From: Palsa-147 sp963771905
GTDB taxonomy: Bacteria; Acidobacteriota; Terriglobia; Acidiferrales; UBA7541
DNA: 64,000 nt
Direction of reading: 5' to 3'
NCBI GenBank assembly: GCA_963771905.1
Contig: CAVYVI010000008.1
Span: 62,001 to 126,000, forward strand
The notes below the pieces were generated by a model, which was not told where the DNA came from, ran no database searches, and saw only the letters and a list, made by a program, of their open reading frames with translations. The translations under genes were made by a program, and so were the position numbers. Below, one piece after another: positions 25,954-35,026 of this stretch. How positions within the stretch are numbered: the first letter of the stretch is position 1; each line of letters starts with the position of its first letter.

Positions 25954-27150
25954 ATGAGCAAACTTTCGATTCGCGATCTCAACCTGGCAGGGAAGCGCGT
26001 GTTCATTCGCGTGGACTTCAACGTTCCACTCGATAACGGTAAAGTTGCGGAAGACACGCGAATCCGCGAGACGATACCGACATTGCGGTTTGCGATGGAG
26101 CGCGGCGCGCGGCTCGTGTTGGCGTCGCATCTGGGCCGGCCGAAAGGCACGCCGAATCCGAAATACACGCTGAAGCCGGTCGCGATGCGGCTGGGCGAAT
26201 TGCTGGGCAGGGCGGTGGATTTCGCGCCGGACTGCGTGGGCGCGGTAGCAGAATCGAAAAGTCGCGCTCTGCGCGATGGCGATGTGCTGCTGCTCGAGAA
26301 CGTGCGTTACCACCCCGAGGAAGAAGCCAACGACGAAGGATTTTCGCGGCAGCTAGCCGCGTTGTGCGACCAGTTATTCGTGTGCGACGCGTTTGGGTCG
26401 GCGCATCGCGCGCACGCGTCGGTTGTGGGGATTACGAAATTCGTGAAACAGGCCGCAGCGGGGCTGCTGATGGAGAAAGAGCTCGCGTACCTGGGGAAGG
26501 CGATCTCGAATCCGGAGCGGCCGTTCATCGCGATTTTGGGCGGCGCGAAAGTTTCGGACAAGATTGAGGTGGTGCAGAATTTGATGAAGCTCGCCGACGG
26601 AATGCTGATCGGCGGGGCGATGGCGTATACGTTTTTGAAAGCGCAGGGGCTGCCGGTGGGGAAATCGCTCGTGGAGGATGACAAGCTCGATCTCGCGCGG
26701 CAGTTGCTGGAAGAGGCGAAGGCGAAGAATTTCCGGCTGCGGTTGCCGGTCGATCACGTCGTGGCGCGGTCGCCGCAATCGAGCGAAACTCGGACGACGG
26801 ATATTGCGGGCACGCCGGCGGACTGGATGGGGCTTGATATCGGCGTGAAGACGATTGAGCTGTTCCGGCAGGAGCTATCGTCGGCGCGGACGATTGTGTG
26901 GAATGGGCCGCTCGGGATGTTTGAGAGGCCGGCGTTCGCGGCGGGGACACTGGGGATTGCGCGGGCGGTGGCGGATGCGACGGTGCGCGGGGCAACGACG
27001 ATTATTGGCGGCGGAGATTCGGTCGCGGCAGTGGAAGAGGCTGGCGTGGCGGACAAGATTTCGCACATTTCGACCGGCGGCGGGGCTTCGCTGGAATTTC
27101 TGGCGGGACGGAAATTGCCGGGGGTTGAGGCGCTGACGGACAAAGTCTGA
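25954..27150 (+). CDS. pgk: phosphoglycerate kinase
   Basis: 398 residues, full length. The family signature RVFIRVDFNVPLDNGKV is at the N-terminus, followed by LASHLGRPKG, the hinge region, and the C-terminal nucleotide site GGGDSVAAVE and HISTGGGASLEFL. Start ATG 25954 (MSKLSIRDLNL). 111 bases after gap, same strand. Transfers the acyl phosphate of 1,3-bisphosphoglycerate to ADP. Confidence 0.97.
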   Translation: MSKLSIRDLNLAGKRVFIRVDFNVPLDNGKVAEDTRIRETIPTLRFAMERGARLVLASHLGRPKGTPNPKYTLKPVAMRLGELLGRAVDFAPDCVGAVAESKSRALRDGDVLLLENVRYHPEEEANDEGFSRQLAALCDQLFVCDAFGSAHRAHASVVGITKFVKQAAAGLLMEKELAYLGKAISNPERPFIAILGGAKVSDKIEVVQNLMKLADGMLIGGAMAYTFLKAQGLPVGKSLVEDDKLDLARQLLEEAKAKNFRLRLPVDHVVARSPQSSETRTTDIAGTPADWMGLDIGVKTIELFRQELSSARTIVWNGPLGMFERPAFAAGTLGIARAVADATVRGATTIIGGGDSVAAVEEAGVADKISHISTGGGASLEFLAGRKLPGVEALTDKV

Positions 27151-27261
27151 GCGCGAGTTTCAAGGTGCAGGTGCGGCGGGTTATGTGACTGAGAAGGCGT
27201 ACGAAGAACCCCAACCCTTCGGCGCAGATGAAGCCTGCGCCTCAGGATAAAGGAGAGAGAC

Positions 27262-28011
27262 GTGCGGCGACCTGTGATTGCGGGCAACTGGAAGATGTTC
27301 AAGACGCTGGCCGCGACGCGGGCATTTTTCGAGCGACTGCTGCCGTTGGTCGCGGCGTCGCAGCATTGCGATATCGTCGTTGCGCCGCCATTCACGGCGC
27401 TCGCAGCCGCGGTCGAGGCCGCGCGAGGCTCGGTGATTACAATCGCCGCGCAGGACGCGTATTGGGAGAAAGAAGGCGCGTACACGGGCGAAATTTCGAT
27501 GCCGATGCTGGTGGAAGTGGGCTGCGGCGGCGTGATTATCGGGCATTCCGAACGGCGGCAATATTTTCACGAGACCAACGAGACGGTGAACAAGAAGGTG
27601 AAAGCGGCGCTGGCCGCGAATCTCCGGCCCATCGTTTGCGTGGGCGAATCGCTGGCCGAGCGCGAAAACAATTTGACGCACGCAACTCTGGAGAAGCAAT
27701 TTGAGGGCGCGTTCGCCGCGTTGACCGGTGATGAGTTCTCGCGTATTCTTCTAGCGTACGAGCCCATCTGGGCTATCGGTACGGGCCGCACCGCGACGCC
27801 GGAACAGGCGGGCGACGTGCACCGCTACCTGCGAGAGCTGGCTCAGAAGCGGTTCACGCCCGAACGAGCCTCCGCACTTCGCATCCTGTATGGCGGCAGC
27901 GTCAAGCCCGACAATATCCGGGGATTGATGGCGCAGGTGGAGATCGACGGCGCTTTGGTGGGCGGAGCGAGCCTGGACGCGCAATCGTTTGCGTCCATCG
28001 TGAATTTCTAG
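27262..28011 (+). CDS. tpiA: triosephosphate isomerase
   Basis: 249 residues. AGNWKMFKT holds the catalytic Asn/Lys, IIGHSERRQYF the electrophilic His, AYEPIWAIGTG the catalytic Glu and loop 6, and LYGGSVKPDN the phosphate site. GTG 27262 follows AAAGGAGAGAGAC. Third in the glycolytic group. Interconverts dihydroxyacetone phosphate and glyceraldehyde 3-phosphate. Confidence 0.97.
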   Translation: MRRPVIAGNWKMFKTLAATRAFFERLLPLVAASQHCDIVVAPPFTALAAAVEAARGSVITIAAQDAYWEKEGAYTGEISMPMLVEVGCGGVIIGHSERRQYFHETNETVNKKVKAALAANLRPIVCVGESLAERENNLTHATLEKQFEGAFAALTGDEFSRILLAYEPIWAIGTGRTATPEQAGDVHRYLRELAQKRFTPERASALRILYGGSVKPDNIRGLMAQVEIDGALVGGASLDAQSFASIVNF

Positions 28012-28072
28012 TACGAAATATTAGCGGCGGCGTAAGACCGGTGAAACCGGACGCGCCTCGTGGGAGCTGGGA

Positions 28073-28585
28073 ATGCCGATAGAAGCAAAATGGGCGATTT
28101 CGTTTCTGGTCGCCGGCGGCTTGGTTTGGGTCGGATGGAAATACACGCCGATTCTGGTGGCGCTGCACGTGCTGGTGTGCTTCGTGCTGGTCATCGTGAT
28201 CATGTTGCAGAGCGGGAACGCGGCGGATTTGGCCGGAGCGTTCGGCGGCGCGGGAAGCCAGACGGCATTTGGTCCGCGCGGTGCGGCGACGTTTCTTTCG
28301 AAGGCGACGACGTGGTGCGCGATCGTTTTCATGATGACTTCGATGACGCTGTCGGTGAAGAGAACGCCTGCGGATGTTTCGCTGGGCGGCCATTCGGTGC
28401 TTGAGGAAACCGAGAAGACGGCACCCGCTCCGGGGGCCGCGAAACCTGTAGCGCCCGCGCCGACAACAACGCCGGGGCAGCGTCCGCCGCAGGCGCCGTT
28501 GCAAGCGCCCTCAGGTCAGGCACCGGCACCTTCGCAGGCACCGGCGCCGACAGGTTCGCAGAAGCCCGGCGCTCCTCATAAATAG
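28073..28585 (+). CDS. secG: protein translocase subunit SecG, extended
   Basis: 170 residues. The SecG core is ILVALHVLVCFVLVIVIMLQSGNAADLAGAFGGAGSQTAFG, with the second helix WCAIVFMMTSMTLSV. It stabilises the SecYEG channel at the inner membrane. Two features are unusual: an additional N-terminal hydrophobic segment (FLVAGGLVWVGW) before the normal first helix, and a Pro/Ala-rich C-terminal tail of about 60 residues. tpiA-secG adjacency is common in bacteria. The start ATG 28073 has GGGAGC upstream; no better internal start exists. Confidence 0.9.
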   Translation: MPIEAKWAISFLVAGGLVWVGWKYTPILVALHVLVCFVLVIVIMLQSGNAADLAGAFGGAGSQTAFGPRGAATFLSKATTWCAIVFMMTSMTLSVKRTPADVSLGGHSVLEETEKTAPAPGAAKPVAPAPTTTPGQRPPQAPLQAPSGQAPAPSQAPAPTGSQKPGAPHK

Positions 28586-28593
28586 GGGCTTCT

Positions 28594-28601
28594 GCTACAA
28601 T
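28594..28601 (+). promoter_or_regulatory. extended -10 promoter of tRNA-Leu
   Basis: TGCTACAAT, an extended -10 (TGn then TACAAT at 28596-28601), lies 21 bases before the tRNA. No clear -35 box, as usual for extended -10 promoters. Confidence 0.45.
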
Positions 28602-28622
28602 CTTCAGCACATTCCTCTCATT

Positions 28623-28707
28623 GCGGAAGTGGCGGAACTGGCAGACGCACCATCTTGAGGGGGTGGCGCCGCAAGGCGTGGGGGTTCGAATCCCCCCTTC
28701 CGCACCA
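28623..28707 (+). tRNA. tRNA-Leu (anticodon GAG)
   Basis: 85 bases including an encoded CCA. Acceptor GCGGAAG pairs with CTTCCGC (28697-28703); anticodon stem CCATC/GGTGG encloses TTGAGGG with GAG at 28657-28659; a long variable arm (CGCCGCAAGGCG) identifies a class II tRNA; T-arm GGGGTTCGAATCCCC. Discriminator A. Confidence 0.97.
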
Positions 28708-29065
28708 AGATTTCCAACGCAGAGATTTTGAAGCCTGCGCGCGAAGCGAGGCGAAGTGGCTTCGACATTCGATGGTGCCGGCGTGGCGCGCTCCTTAGCA
28801 TAGTCGCAGAGAATCTTTCCTCGCGCTCAGCGGTCTCTACAACTTCAGTGCACGACATCACCAACCTTCCTCTCGATTCGATCGAAAACTTGAATAGGAT
28901 TCCCCGTCAGAAGGTCCAAACGGGAAAGCGGCGGCGCGGCGTTTCGCAGATTGCTCCTTGAAATTCGGCCGCGCTTCGATATGATACGCAGTCCTACAGA
29001 CACCGCGGGAGCGTGAAGGTGCTTTTGCGGTCGCCAAAGTTATCGATACAACTGGAGCGAAAGCG
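28708..29065 (+). promoter_or_regulatory. leader and promoter of the cytochrome oxidase operon
   Basis: No gene in these 358 bases. TTGAAA (28958-28963) and TATGAT (28980-28985), 16 bases apart, form a good promoter whose start near 28992 leaves a leader of about 75 bases before coxB. The left part, after the tRNA, shows nothing recognisable. Confidence 0.6.
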
Positions 29066-29893
29066 ATGCAGAGAAGATTTCGCAGCAGCGGATCGGTGGC
29101 GACGCCTGCGGTCCTGGCTCTTCTGCTGGTGACGATGGTCGCCGTGACGGTATACGTCTTTGCAGCCAAGCTCTTTCCGGCTCCGCCGTCCATCACGGAC
29201 ATCGGGAACATGGTGGACCGCCAATACGATTTGACGCTCTACGTCACCGGATTCGTATTCATCCTGTCGCAACTGGGTCTGGCGTACGCCATTTTCAGAT
29301 TCCGGGATCACGGCCAAAAGGCGACGTACACGCATGGCAACAACGTGCTCGAATTCCTCTGGACCACCGCGACGATAATCCTTTTCCTCGGCCTCGGCGT
29401 TCTCGGTCGCGAAGCGTGGGCGGCGACTCGGTTCACGCCCGCCGATGCGGACGCGATTCGAATCGAAGTGACCGAGAACCAATTCGTCTTCAACTTCCGT
29501 TATCCGGGACCGGACGGGAAGTTCGGACGGCTCGATCCGAAGCAAGTAAGCGCGTCGACGGGCAATCCGATCGGGCTGGACATGAACGATCCGGCTTCGA
29601 AGGACGACATCATTCTGCCGACGCTGACGATTCCCGTGGATCATCAGGTCGAACTGCTGCTCCGCTCGCAGGACGTGATCCACAATTTCTACGTGCGGGA
29701 ACTGCGGCTGCAACAGGACGCAGTGCCCGGCATGGTGATCCCGCTGCATTTCACGGCGACGAAGATAGGGCAGTACGAAATCGTGTGCACGCAATTGTGC
29801 GGGCTGGGACATTACCGGATGCGGAGTTTCCTCAACGTTGTCTCGCCAGCGGACTACGGAAATTTCCTCAAGCAGCAGGCGGCAGGGCAGTGA
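29066..29893 (+). CDS. coxB: cytochrome c oxidase subunit II
   Basis: 275 residues. Two N-terminal membrane helices precede a cupredoxin domain with the dinuclear CuA ligands His206 (DVIHNFYV), Cys241, Cys245, His249 and Met252 (CTQLCGLGHYRM). This CuA site means electrons come from cytochrome c and not from quinol. No C-terminal cytochrome c domain is fused. The first gene of the coxB-coxA-subunit III-subunit III-subunit IV operon. Confidence 0.95.
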   Translation: MQRRFRSSGSVATPAVLALLLVTMVAVTVYVFAAKLFPAPPSITDIGNMVDRQYDLTLYVTGFVFILSQLGLAYAIFRFRDHGQKATYTHGNNVLEFLWTTATIILFLGLGVLGREAWAATRFTPADADAIRIEVTENQFVFNFRYPGPDGKFGRLDPKQVSASTGNPIGLDMNDPASKDDIILPTLTIPVDHQVELLLRSQDVIHNFYVRELRLQQDAVPGMVIPLHFTATKIGQYEIVCTQLCGLGHYRMRSFLNVVSPADYGNFLKQQAAGQ

Positions 29894-29921
29894 ACGATTC
29901 CCGGCAATCAGGAGGCCATGA

Positions 29922-31676
29922 ATGAGTTCGCATGCCGAATCCGTGCACGTCGCGCAGGCGCCGAGCGGGTTCATCCGGAAGTATATTTTCAGCTTCGATC
30001 ATAAGGTGATCGGCATTCAATATTTCCTGCTGGCACTCGTGGCGGTGTGCGTGGGAATCGTGCTTTCGATGCTGATGCGGTTCCATCTGGTGTGGCCAGC
30101 CGCGCATTTGCCGTTCGTTCCGGGCGGAATTATGACGCCGGAGCAATATCTGGGACTGGTGACGATGCACGGCACGATCATGGTGTTCTTCGTCCTGACG
30201 ACAGCGCCGCAAAGCGGATTCGGTAATTATTTTCTGCCCATCCAGATCGGCGCGCCGGACATGGCGTTTCCGACGCTGAATATGCTGTCGTTTTGGACGA
30301 CGTTTCTCGCGTTCGTCGCGTTGATGGCGGCGTTTTTCGTTCCGGGCGGATCGCCGATCAGCGGCTGGACGGCGTATCCGCCGTTGAGCGGACTGGGCGA
30401 GATCACGGGACCTGGCGAGGGCCTGGGGCAGACACTGTGGATCGTCAGCATCGCGCTGTTCTGCGTGGCGTCGCTGATGGGGGCGCTGAACTTCATCGCC
30501 ACGACGATCGATCTTCGCGCTCCGGGAATGTCGCTGATGCGGATGCCGCTGACCGTGTGGGCGTGGTTCATTACCGCGATTCTCGGATTGCTGGCGTTTG
30601 GCGTGCTTTTGTCGGCGGGCGTTTTGCTGATACTCGATCGATCCGCGGGGACGAGTTTCTTCATTCCGGCGGGCGAAATCGTGAGCGACACGGTGCTGGC
30701 ACATAAGGGCGGTTCGCCGATTCTGTGGCAGCACTTGTTCTGGTTCTTCGGACATCCCGAGGTGTACATCGCGATTTTGCCGGGAATGGGCGTGGCGTCA
30801 CACGTGCTTTCGACGTTTTCGCGGAAGCCTGTGTACGGCTATCGAGCGATGGCTTACGCGATGTGCGCGATCGGGATACTTGGATTTATGGTCTGGGGCC
30901 ATCACATGTTTGTGAGCGGGATGAGCCCGTATTCGGGATTTGCGATTTCGCTGTTGACGATGTCGATCGGTGTGCCATCGGCGATCAAGACGTTCAACTG
31001 GCTGGGGACGCTCTGGAACGGGAAGATACAATTCCGGTCGCCGATGTTGTTCGCGCTGGGATTCGTTTCGCTGTTCGTGAGCGGAGGTTTGTCGGGGCTA
31101 TTTTTGGCGCAGCCGGCGGTGGATAACCGGCTGCACGCGACATATTACGTCGTCGCCCATTTCCACCTGGTGATGGGGGTGGCGGCGATTTTCGGAATTT
31201 TCGCAGCGACGCACTTCTGGTATCCGAAAATGTTCGGGCGGATGTTGAACGAGCCGCTGGCGAAGCTGCATTTCTGGATCACCTTCGCGGGAACATACTG
31301 CATCTTTATGCCGATGCATTTCGCGGGCATCGCGGGATCGATCCGGCGTTATGCGGATTACACGGGCGTGAATTACCTGGTGGACTTGCAGCCGATCCAT
31401 CACTTCATGACCATCGCGGCGTTCATTACCGGCGGCGCGCAGCTCATTTTCCTTTTCAATTTCTTCTGGAGCTTAAAATTCGGCAAGAAAGCTACGGACA
31501 ATCCGTGGAATGCGACGACGCTGGAATGGACAACGGCGACGCCGCCGCCGCACGACAATTTCAACGGCCTTTATCCAAGCGTGTATCGCGGACCCTACGA
31601 ATTCAGCGTTCCGGGGATGGCGGAAGATTTCACTCCGCAGAATCTGACGCCGGAAGAGGTTCAGCGAGCGAAGTGA
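29922..31676 (+). CDS. coxA: cytochrome c oxidase subunit I
   Basis: 584 residues, 12 or more membrane helices. Haem a ligand His is in VTMHGTIMVFF. The CuB/cross-link motif is GHPEVY (His278, Glu280, Tyr282), the other CuB ligands are WGHHMF, and haem ligands are VVAHFHLVMG. The D-channel Asp is in GAPDMAFPTLN and the K-channel Lys in SAIKTFNWLG. The Glu of GHPEVY identifies an A1-type, proton-pumping oxidase. Catalyses O2 reduction at the inner membrane. Confidence 0.97.
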   Translation: MSSHAESVHVAQAPSGFIRKYIFSFDHKVIGIQYFLLALVAVCVGIVLSMLMRFHLVWPAAHLPFVPGGIMTPEQYLGLVTMHGTIMVFFVLTTAPQSGFGNYFLPIQIGAPDMAFPTLNMLSFWTTFLAFVALMAAFFVPGGSPISGWTAYPPLSGLGEITGPGEGLGQTLWIVSIALFCVASLMGALNFIATTIDLRAPGMSLMRMPLTVWAWFITAILGLLAFGVLLSAGVLLILDRSAGTSFFIPAGEIVSDTVLAHKGGSPILWQHLFWFFGHPEVYIAILPGMGVASHVLSTFSRKPVYGYRAMAYAMCAIGILGFMVWGHHMFVSGMSPYSGFAISLLTMSIGVPSAIKTFNWLGTLWNGKIQFRSPMLFALGFVSLFVSGGLSGLFLAQPAVDNRLHATYYVVAHFHLVMGVAAIFGIFAATHFWYPKMFGRMLNEPLAKLHFWITFAGTYCIFMPMHFAGIAGSIRRYADYTGVNYLVDLQPIHHFMTIAAFITGGAQLIFLFNFFWSLKFGKKATDNPWNATTLEWTTATPPPHDNFNGLYPSVYRGPYEFSVPGMAEDFTPQNLTPEEVQRAK

Positions 31677-31685
31677 AGGTTTCCG

Positions 31686-32351
31686 ATGCCAACCATCACA
31701 GAAACCGAACAAATTAAAATTCTCGAGCCGGGCAGGCGGGGGGGTTCCGGCAAAGATGGCCCGCCACCGGGCGGTGGTGGAGGCGGAGGCGACGGGGGAG
31801 GCCCCGGCGGATCGCCGATCCCGCAGCGAGCCTATGTCACGGGCATGACCGTGGGCCTCGGCGGCATCCTGATGTTCTTTATGGCGTTGGTGAGCGCTTA
31901 CGTCGTGCGGCAGGGCGCGTCGGATGACTGGCGGAAGCTCGACGTACCCAAGATCCTGTGGCTGAATACGGCGATCCTTTTGCTGAGCAGCGTCACGCTG
32001 CATCGCGCGCGGCATTTTTTCAAGCAGGGAGATAAGGCCAGCTTCCGCCACTGGTGGTTCGTGACGACGGCCCTGGGTTTTCTTTTTCTCGTGGGCCAAG
32101 TGATCGCGTGGCGGCAGCTGGCGAAGGCCGGCGTTTTTCTCGCGACGAATCCAAGCAGCAGTTTTTTTTACGTGTTCACGGCGGCGCACGGCCTGCATCT
32201 TCTTGGTGGGATACTGGCGCTGCTCATTGTCGTCGTTCGTTCGGGGAAACGATTGACGCAGGACACGGCGACGTCCATCGCCGCGATGTACTGGCATTTT
32301 ATGGATGCACTTTGGGTGTTCCTATTCCTACTCCTACTTTTGGGACGGTGA
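31686..32351 (+). CDS. haem-copper oxidase subunit III, first copy (Gly-rich N-terminus)
   Basis: 221 residues, five predicted membrane helices. Subunit III landmarks are MTVGLGGILMFFMALVSAYVV, VFTAAHGLHLLGG and the closing YWHFMDALWVFLF. The first 48 residues are hydrophilic, with a long run of Gly and Pro between residues 17 and 45 that is unusual for this family. A second subunit III gene follows immediately. Confidence 0.88.
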   Translation: MPTITETEQIKILEPGRRGGSGKDGPPPGGGGGGGDGGGPGGSPIPQRAYVTGMTVGLGGILMFFMALVSAYVVRQGASDDWRKLDVPKILWLNTAILLLSSVTLHRARHFFKQGDKASFRHWWFVTTALGFLFLVGQVIAWRQLAKAGVFLATNPSSSFFYVFTAAHGLHLLGGILALLIVVVRSGKRLTQDTATSIAAMYWHFMDALWVFLFLLLLLGR

Positions 32352-32354
32352 AAC

Positions 32355-32990
32355 GTGAGTCATTCGGAACCCGAGGGGATCATCGCATCGCCGTGGTCAG
32401 GCGGCGCGTCCCCGTTTGCGATCAATTCGAAAAAGCTGGGGATGTGGCTGTTCATTGTTTCGGATACGCTGACTTTTACGGCGGTTCTGGTGGCCTACGC
32501 GTACGTGCGGCTCTCGAATCCGGACTGGCCGCGGCCGTTTGAGATTTGGCCGGCGATCGCGAAGTCCACGCTGATGACGCTGGTGCTTCTGAGCAGCAGC
32601 TTGACGATGGTGCTGGGCGTCGCCGCAGCGCATCGCGGGGATCGTAAGAAGACGCTGCGCTGTCTGGGCTGGACGATGTTCTTCGGCTTGGCGTTCGTGG
32701 CCATCCACGCGACCGAGTGGTACACACTCATCGGCGAAGGCGTTACGCCGTGGTCGAATCCGTGGGGCGTGCCGCTTTTCGGCGGAACATTTTTTGGATT
32801 GACGGGGCTGCACATGCTGCACGTCACCGTCGGTGTCATCTACCTGGCGGTCATCGCGTGGGGATTTGGAAAAGGGAAATTCAAGGCCGAGGACGTCGAG
32901 GTCAGCGGCCTGTACTGGCACTTCGTCGATCTCGTCTGGATGTTCATCTTTCCGCTGGTCTATCTGATGTCCGTCAACTTGAAGGGCTAG
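32355..32990 (+). CDS. haem-copper oxidase subunit III, second copy
   Basis: 211 residues, GTG start three bases after the previous stop. KLGMWLFIVSDTLTFTAVL, LTGLHMLHVTVGVIYL and YWHFVDLVWMFIFPLVYL are the conserved subunit III helices. It is clearly homologous to, but divergent from, the preceding gene. Together they probably provide two different five-helix subunits for one oxidase, or a single functional seven-helix equivalent. Confidence 0.9.
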   Translation: MSHSEPEGIIASPWSGGASPFAINSKKLGMWLFIVSDTLTFTAVLVAYAYVRLSNPDWPRPFEIWPAIAKSTLMTLVLLSSSLTMVLGVAAAHRGDRKKTLRCLGWTMFFGLAFVAIHATEWYTLIGEGVTPWSNPWGVPLFGGTFFGLTGLHMLHVTVGVIYLAVIAWGFGKGKFKAEDVEVSGLYWHFVDLVWMFIFPLVYLMSVNLKG

Positions 32991-33000
32991 GAGCGAACGG

Positions 33001-33324
33001 ATGAGCGCACATGAAGCGGCGATCGAAAGCCACGAAGTTGGCAGCACAAAATTATTTACGCAGGTGTGGTTCTGGCTGCTGGCCATCACGGCGGTGGAAG
33101 TGTTTCTCGCGTACTTGCGATTGAATCCCATGCTGATGTTAACGATTCTTCTCGGGTTGTCACTGATCAAAGCGGCCCTGATCGTGTCGTACTTCATGCA
33201 TTTGCGCTTCGAGCGGCTGGGATTGTTCTTGATCCTCGTTCCCACGGCAGTATTTTGCATCTGCATGATGCTGATTTTCTTTTTCCCGGACAGCCTGCGG
33301 TCGATGAATTTGCGGCCGCACTGA
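33001..33324 (+). CDS. cytochrome c oxidase subunit IV
   Basis: 107 residues with three membrane helices (VWFWLLAITAVEVFLAY, MLTILLGLSLIKAALIVSYFMHL, LILVPTAVFCICMMLIFFF), the prokaryotic subunit IV (COX4/CtaF) pattern with ALIVSYFMHL. Last clear oxidase subunit of the operon; stabilises the complex. Confidence 0.88.
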   Translation: MSAHEAAIESHEVGSTKLFTQVWFWLLAITAVEVFLAYLRLNPMLMLTILLGLSLIKAALIVSYFMHLRFERLGLFLILVPTAVFCICMMLIFFFPDSLRSMNLRPH

Positions 33325-33380
33325 TCGGGAAGTGGTAAAGTGAGGCGAACGGGCATTTGAGAAGCGGAAGGGTTGAACGC

Positions 33381-33665
33381 TTGAGAATCGGAAGAACAAT
33401 TCGGATCGCAGGTGTGCTTTCGATTTTGATTTTGGGCGCGACTTTTGCGGTTGCTCCGTCAGCTTCGGCGCAGGGCTGCGCCATGTGCTATCAGACTGCA
33501 TCGGCGGCTGCGCCGCAGGCGCGCGAAGCGCTACGCAACGGCATTCTGATCCTGCTTTTTCCGCCGCTCGGTATGTTCGTGGGAATTTTTTCGTTCCTCT
33601 ATCGCCGGCGCAACTTGAGCCGCACGTCAGAAGTTTCCAGCACCCGCTTCGCCAGCACGATTTAG
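33381..33665 (+). CDS. small secreted or membrane protein with CAMC motif
   Basis: 94 residues, probable TTG start at 33381 (another TTG at 33357). A signal peptide (GVLSILILGATFAVAPSASA) is followed at once by QGCAMCYQTA, then a membrane helix (GILILLFPPLGMFVGIFSFLY) and a basic tail. The C-x2-C next to the membrane could bind copper, iron or haem. It follows the oxidase operon by about 55 bases and may help assemble it. I do not recognise a named family. Confidence 0.65.
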   Translation: MRIGRTIRIAGVLSILILGATFAVAPSASAQGCAMCYQTASAAAPQAREALRNGILILLFPPLGMFVGIFSFLYRRRNLSRTSEVSSTRFASTI

Positions 33666-33763
33666 GGGATTGAGGCTCCTGCCGCACAATCCGTCAACTC
33701 GAACGCCAATTTGGGCTTTCGCTTAGCCGGCATGCCATCGTCTAAGAATTCCCAGCGAGAGAG

Positions 33764-34558
33764 TCACGCCCCGCGTGTTTTCGACTGCGCGGTCTTGGAG
33801 ATCATGCGGCCGACGACGAGGCCGCCCTCATACTCCGGAATCACGACTTCATCGGCGCCGGAACTGCGCATGGCTTGTGCGTAGCGAGACTGGCCGGCGC
33901 GCGTAATGACATGGATTTTGGGATTGAGAGATTTCGCGGTGATGGTGATGTAGAGATTGTCCGCGTCGTTGTCGATCAAGGCGCAAATTCCGCGGGCGCG
34001 CTGGATCCCGGCGGATTCCAGAACGCTGTGGCGTTTGGCGTCACCGTGAATGACCAGCATGCTTTCGCTCAGAAGCTGGCGGTAGAGCCCTTCGTTCGAT
34101 TCAATCAGGATAAACGGAATGTTTTCGCGGCGAAGTTGTTCGACGACGGTGCGGCCGACCTGGCCATAGCCGCACAAAATGAAATGTTCTCGCGCGTTTT
34201 GAATTCCCACCTCAATCATCATTGTCCTCCAGACCGCGCCGCTTTCCGGATGGAACAGCGAGACGAGCGCGCGCTCCGCAATCCACACTTCGAACGTGAA
34301 CACCCCGGCGTACACAGCGATGCTGAAAAGCTTCGTGGCATTCTTGAGGCCTTCGGGATGCATCGAGTAAGGATGAATGATCCAGAAGAGCGAGTCGACC
34401 CAGCTCACACCCTCGAGCCAGGAATAGCCGGTCATGCAGATCACCAGGAAGGCAGCCAGGGACACGAACGGCAGCCAGAGCCGCTTGAGGAGAACCTGCG
34501 CGACTTCAAGAATGGATATTCGAACAGGCATCGGACCCGGTCGCTGCGTCCCCAGCAT
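33764..34558 (-). CDS. two-helix channel-like protein with RCK/TrkA-N domain, filter motif absent
   Basis: 264 residues. Layout is that of a MthK/Kch-type potassium channel: helix 1 (residues 27-47), pore region (50-70), helix 2 (74-100), then a TrkA-N/RCK Rossmann domain with FILCGYGQVGRTV (residues 126-138) and HGDAKRHSVLESAGI. The selectivity filter TVGYGD is missing; the pore reads WIIHPYSMHPEG. Ion selectivity is therefore lost or different. Start ATG 34558 behind GGGGGAG. Stands alone. Confidence 0.78.
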   Translation of the reverse strand: MLGTQRPGPMPVRISILEVAQVLLKRLWLPFVSLAAFLVICMTGYSWLEGVSWVDSLFWIIHPYSMHPEGLKNATKLFSIAVYAGVFTFEVWIAERALVSLFHPESGAVWRTMMIEVGIQNAREHFILCGYGQVGRTVVEQLRRENIPFILIESNEGLYRQLLSESMLVIHGDAKRHSVLESAGIQRARGICALIDNDADNLYITITAKSLNPKIHVITRAGQSRYAQAMRSSGADEVVIPEYEGGLVVGRMISKTAQSKTRGA

Positions 34559-34771
34559 GGGGCTCCCCCGCCAGGTGGTGCGCGAAAGATTACTACGAAC
34601 CGGGCGTTTTGTGCAGGCGAGAGCACAAGCGAGAGAACTTGCGAAGAGACTCGCGAAGAGGGTCGCTACGGCGCGTCATTGCAGGGAATCGCAAGTGATC
34701 GCGACGATTGCGGAATTCTCTGGACAGATTTTCGTGGAAACGCGCGCCGGGAACGGAAAAGAGCGGCCGAT

Positions 34772-35026
34772 TTAACGGAGGCGGCCCGGCGGATCAGCGG
34801 CATCGGGAACGTTAATTGCGGGGGAAGAAGGCTCGCTGGCCGGCAATTTCGAGGGCGGCGGCTGCGCAATACCAAGACCCTGATTCATCGCCAAATGATC
34901 TTTGCCGCAGGCAGGGCAATATCCTTTTCCGGTTTCTTCATCGCGCAGGCTCGCCAGTTCGTAGCAGCCGTGGACGCAATCGCAGTAGCCCGTTCCCGTC
35001 GATGTCTTGATCGGCACCAGTGCCAT
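34772..35026 (-). CDS. small Cys-rich zinc-ribbon-like protein
   Basis: 84 residues, ATG 35026 after GAGGGAGA. Six cysteines are arranged as YCDCVHGC and YCPACGK, suitable for one or two zinc ions, followed by a Pro-rich tail of about 35 residues. Not recognised; may be a soluble zinc-binding accessory protein. Confidence 0.6.
   Translation of the reverse strand: MALVPIKTSTGTGYCDCVHGCYELASLRDEETGKGYCPACGKDHLAMNQGLGIAQPPPSKLPASEPSSPAINVPDAADPPGRLR

Noticed and set aside
24760..26313. 517-codon minus frame opposite gap and pgk
   Set aside because: Antisense shadow of two certain genes.
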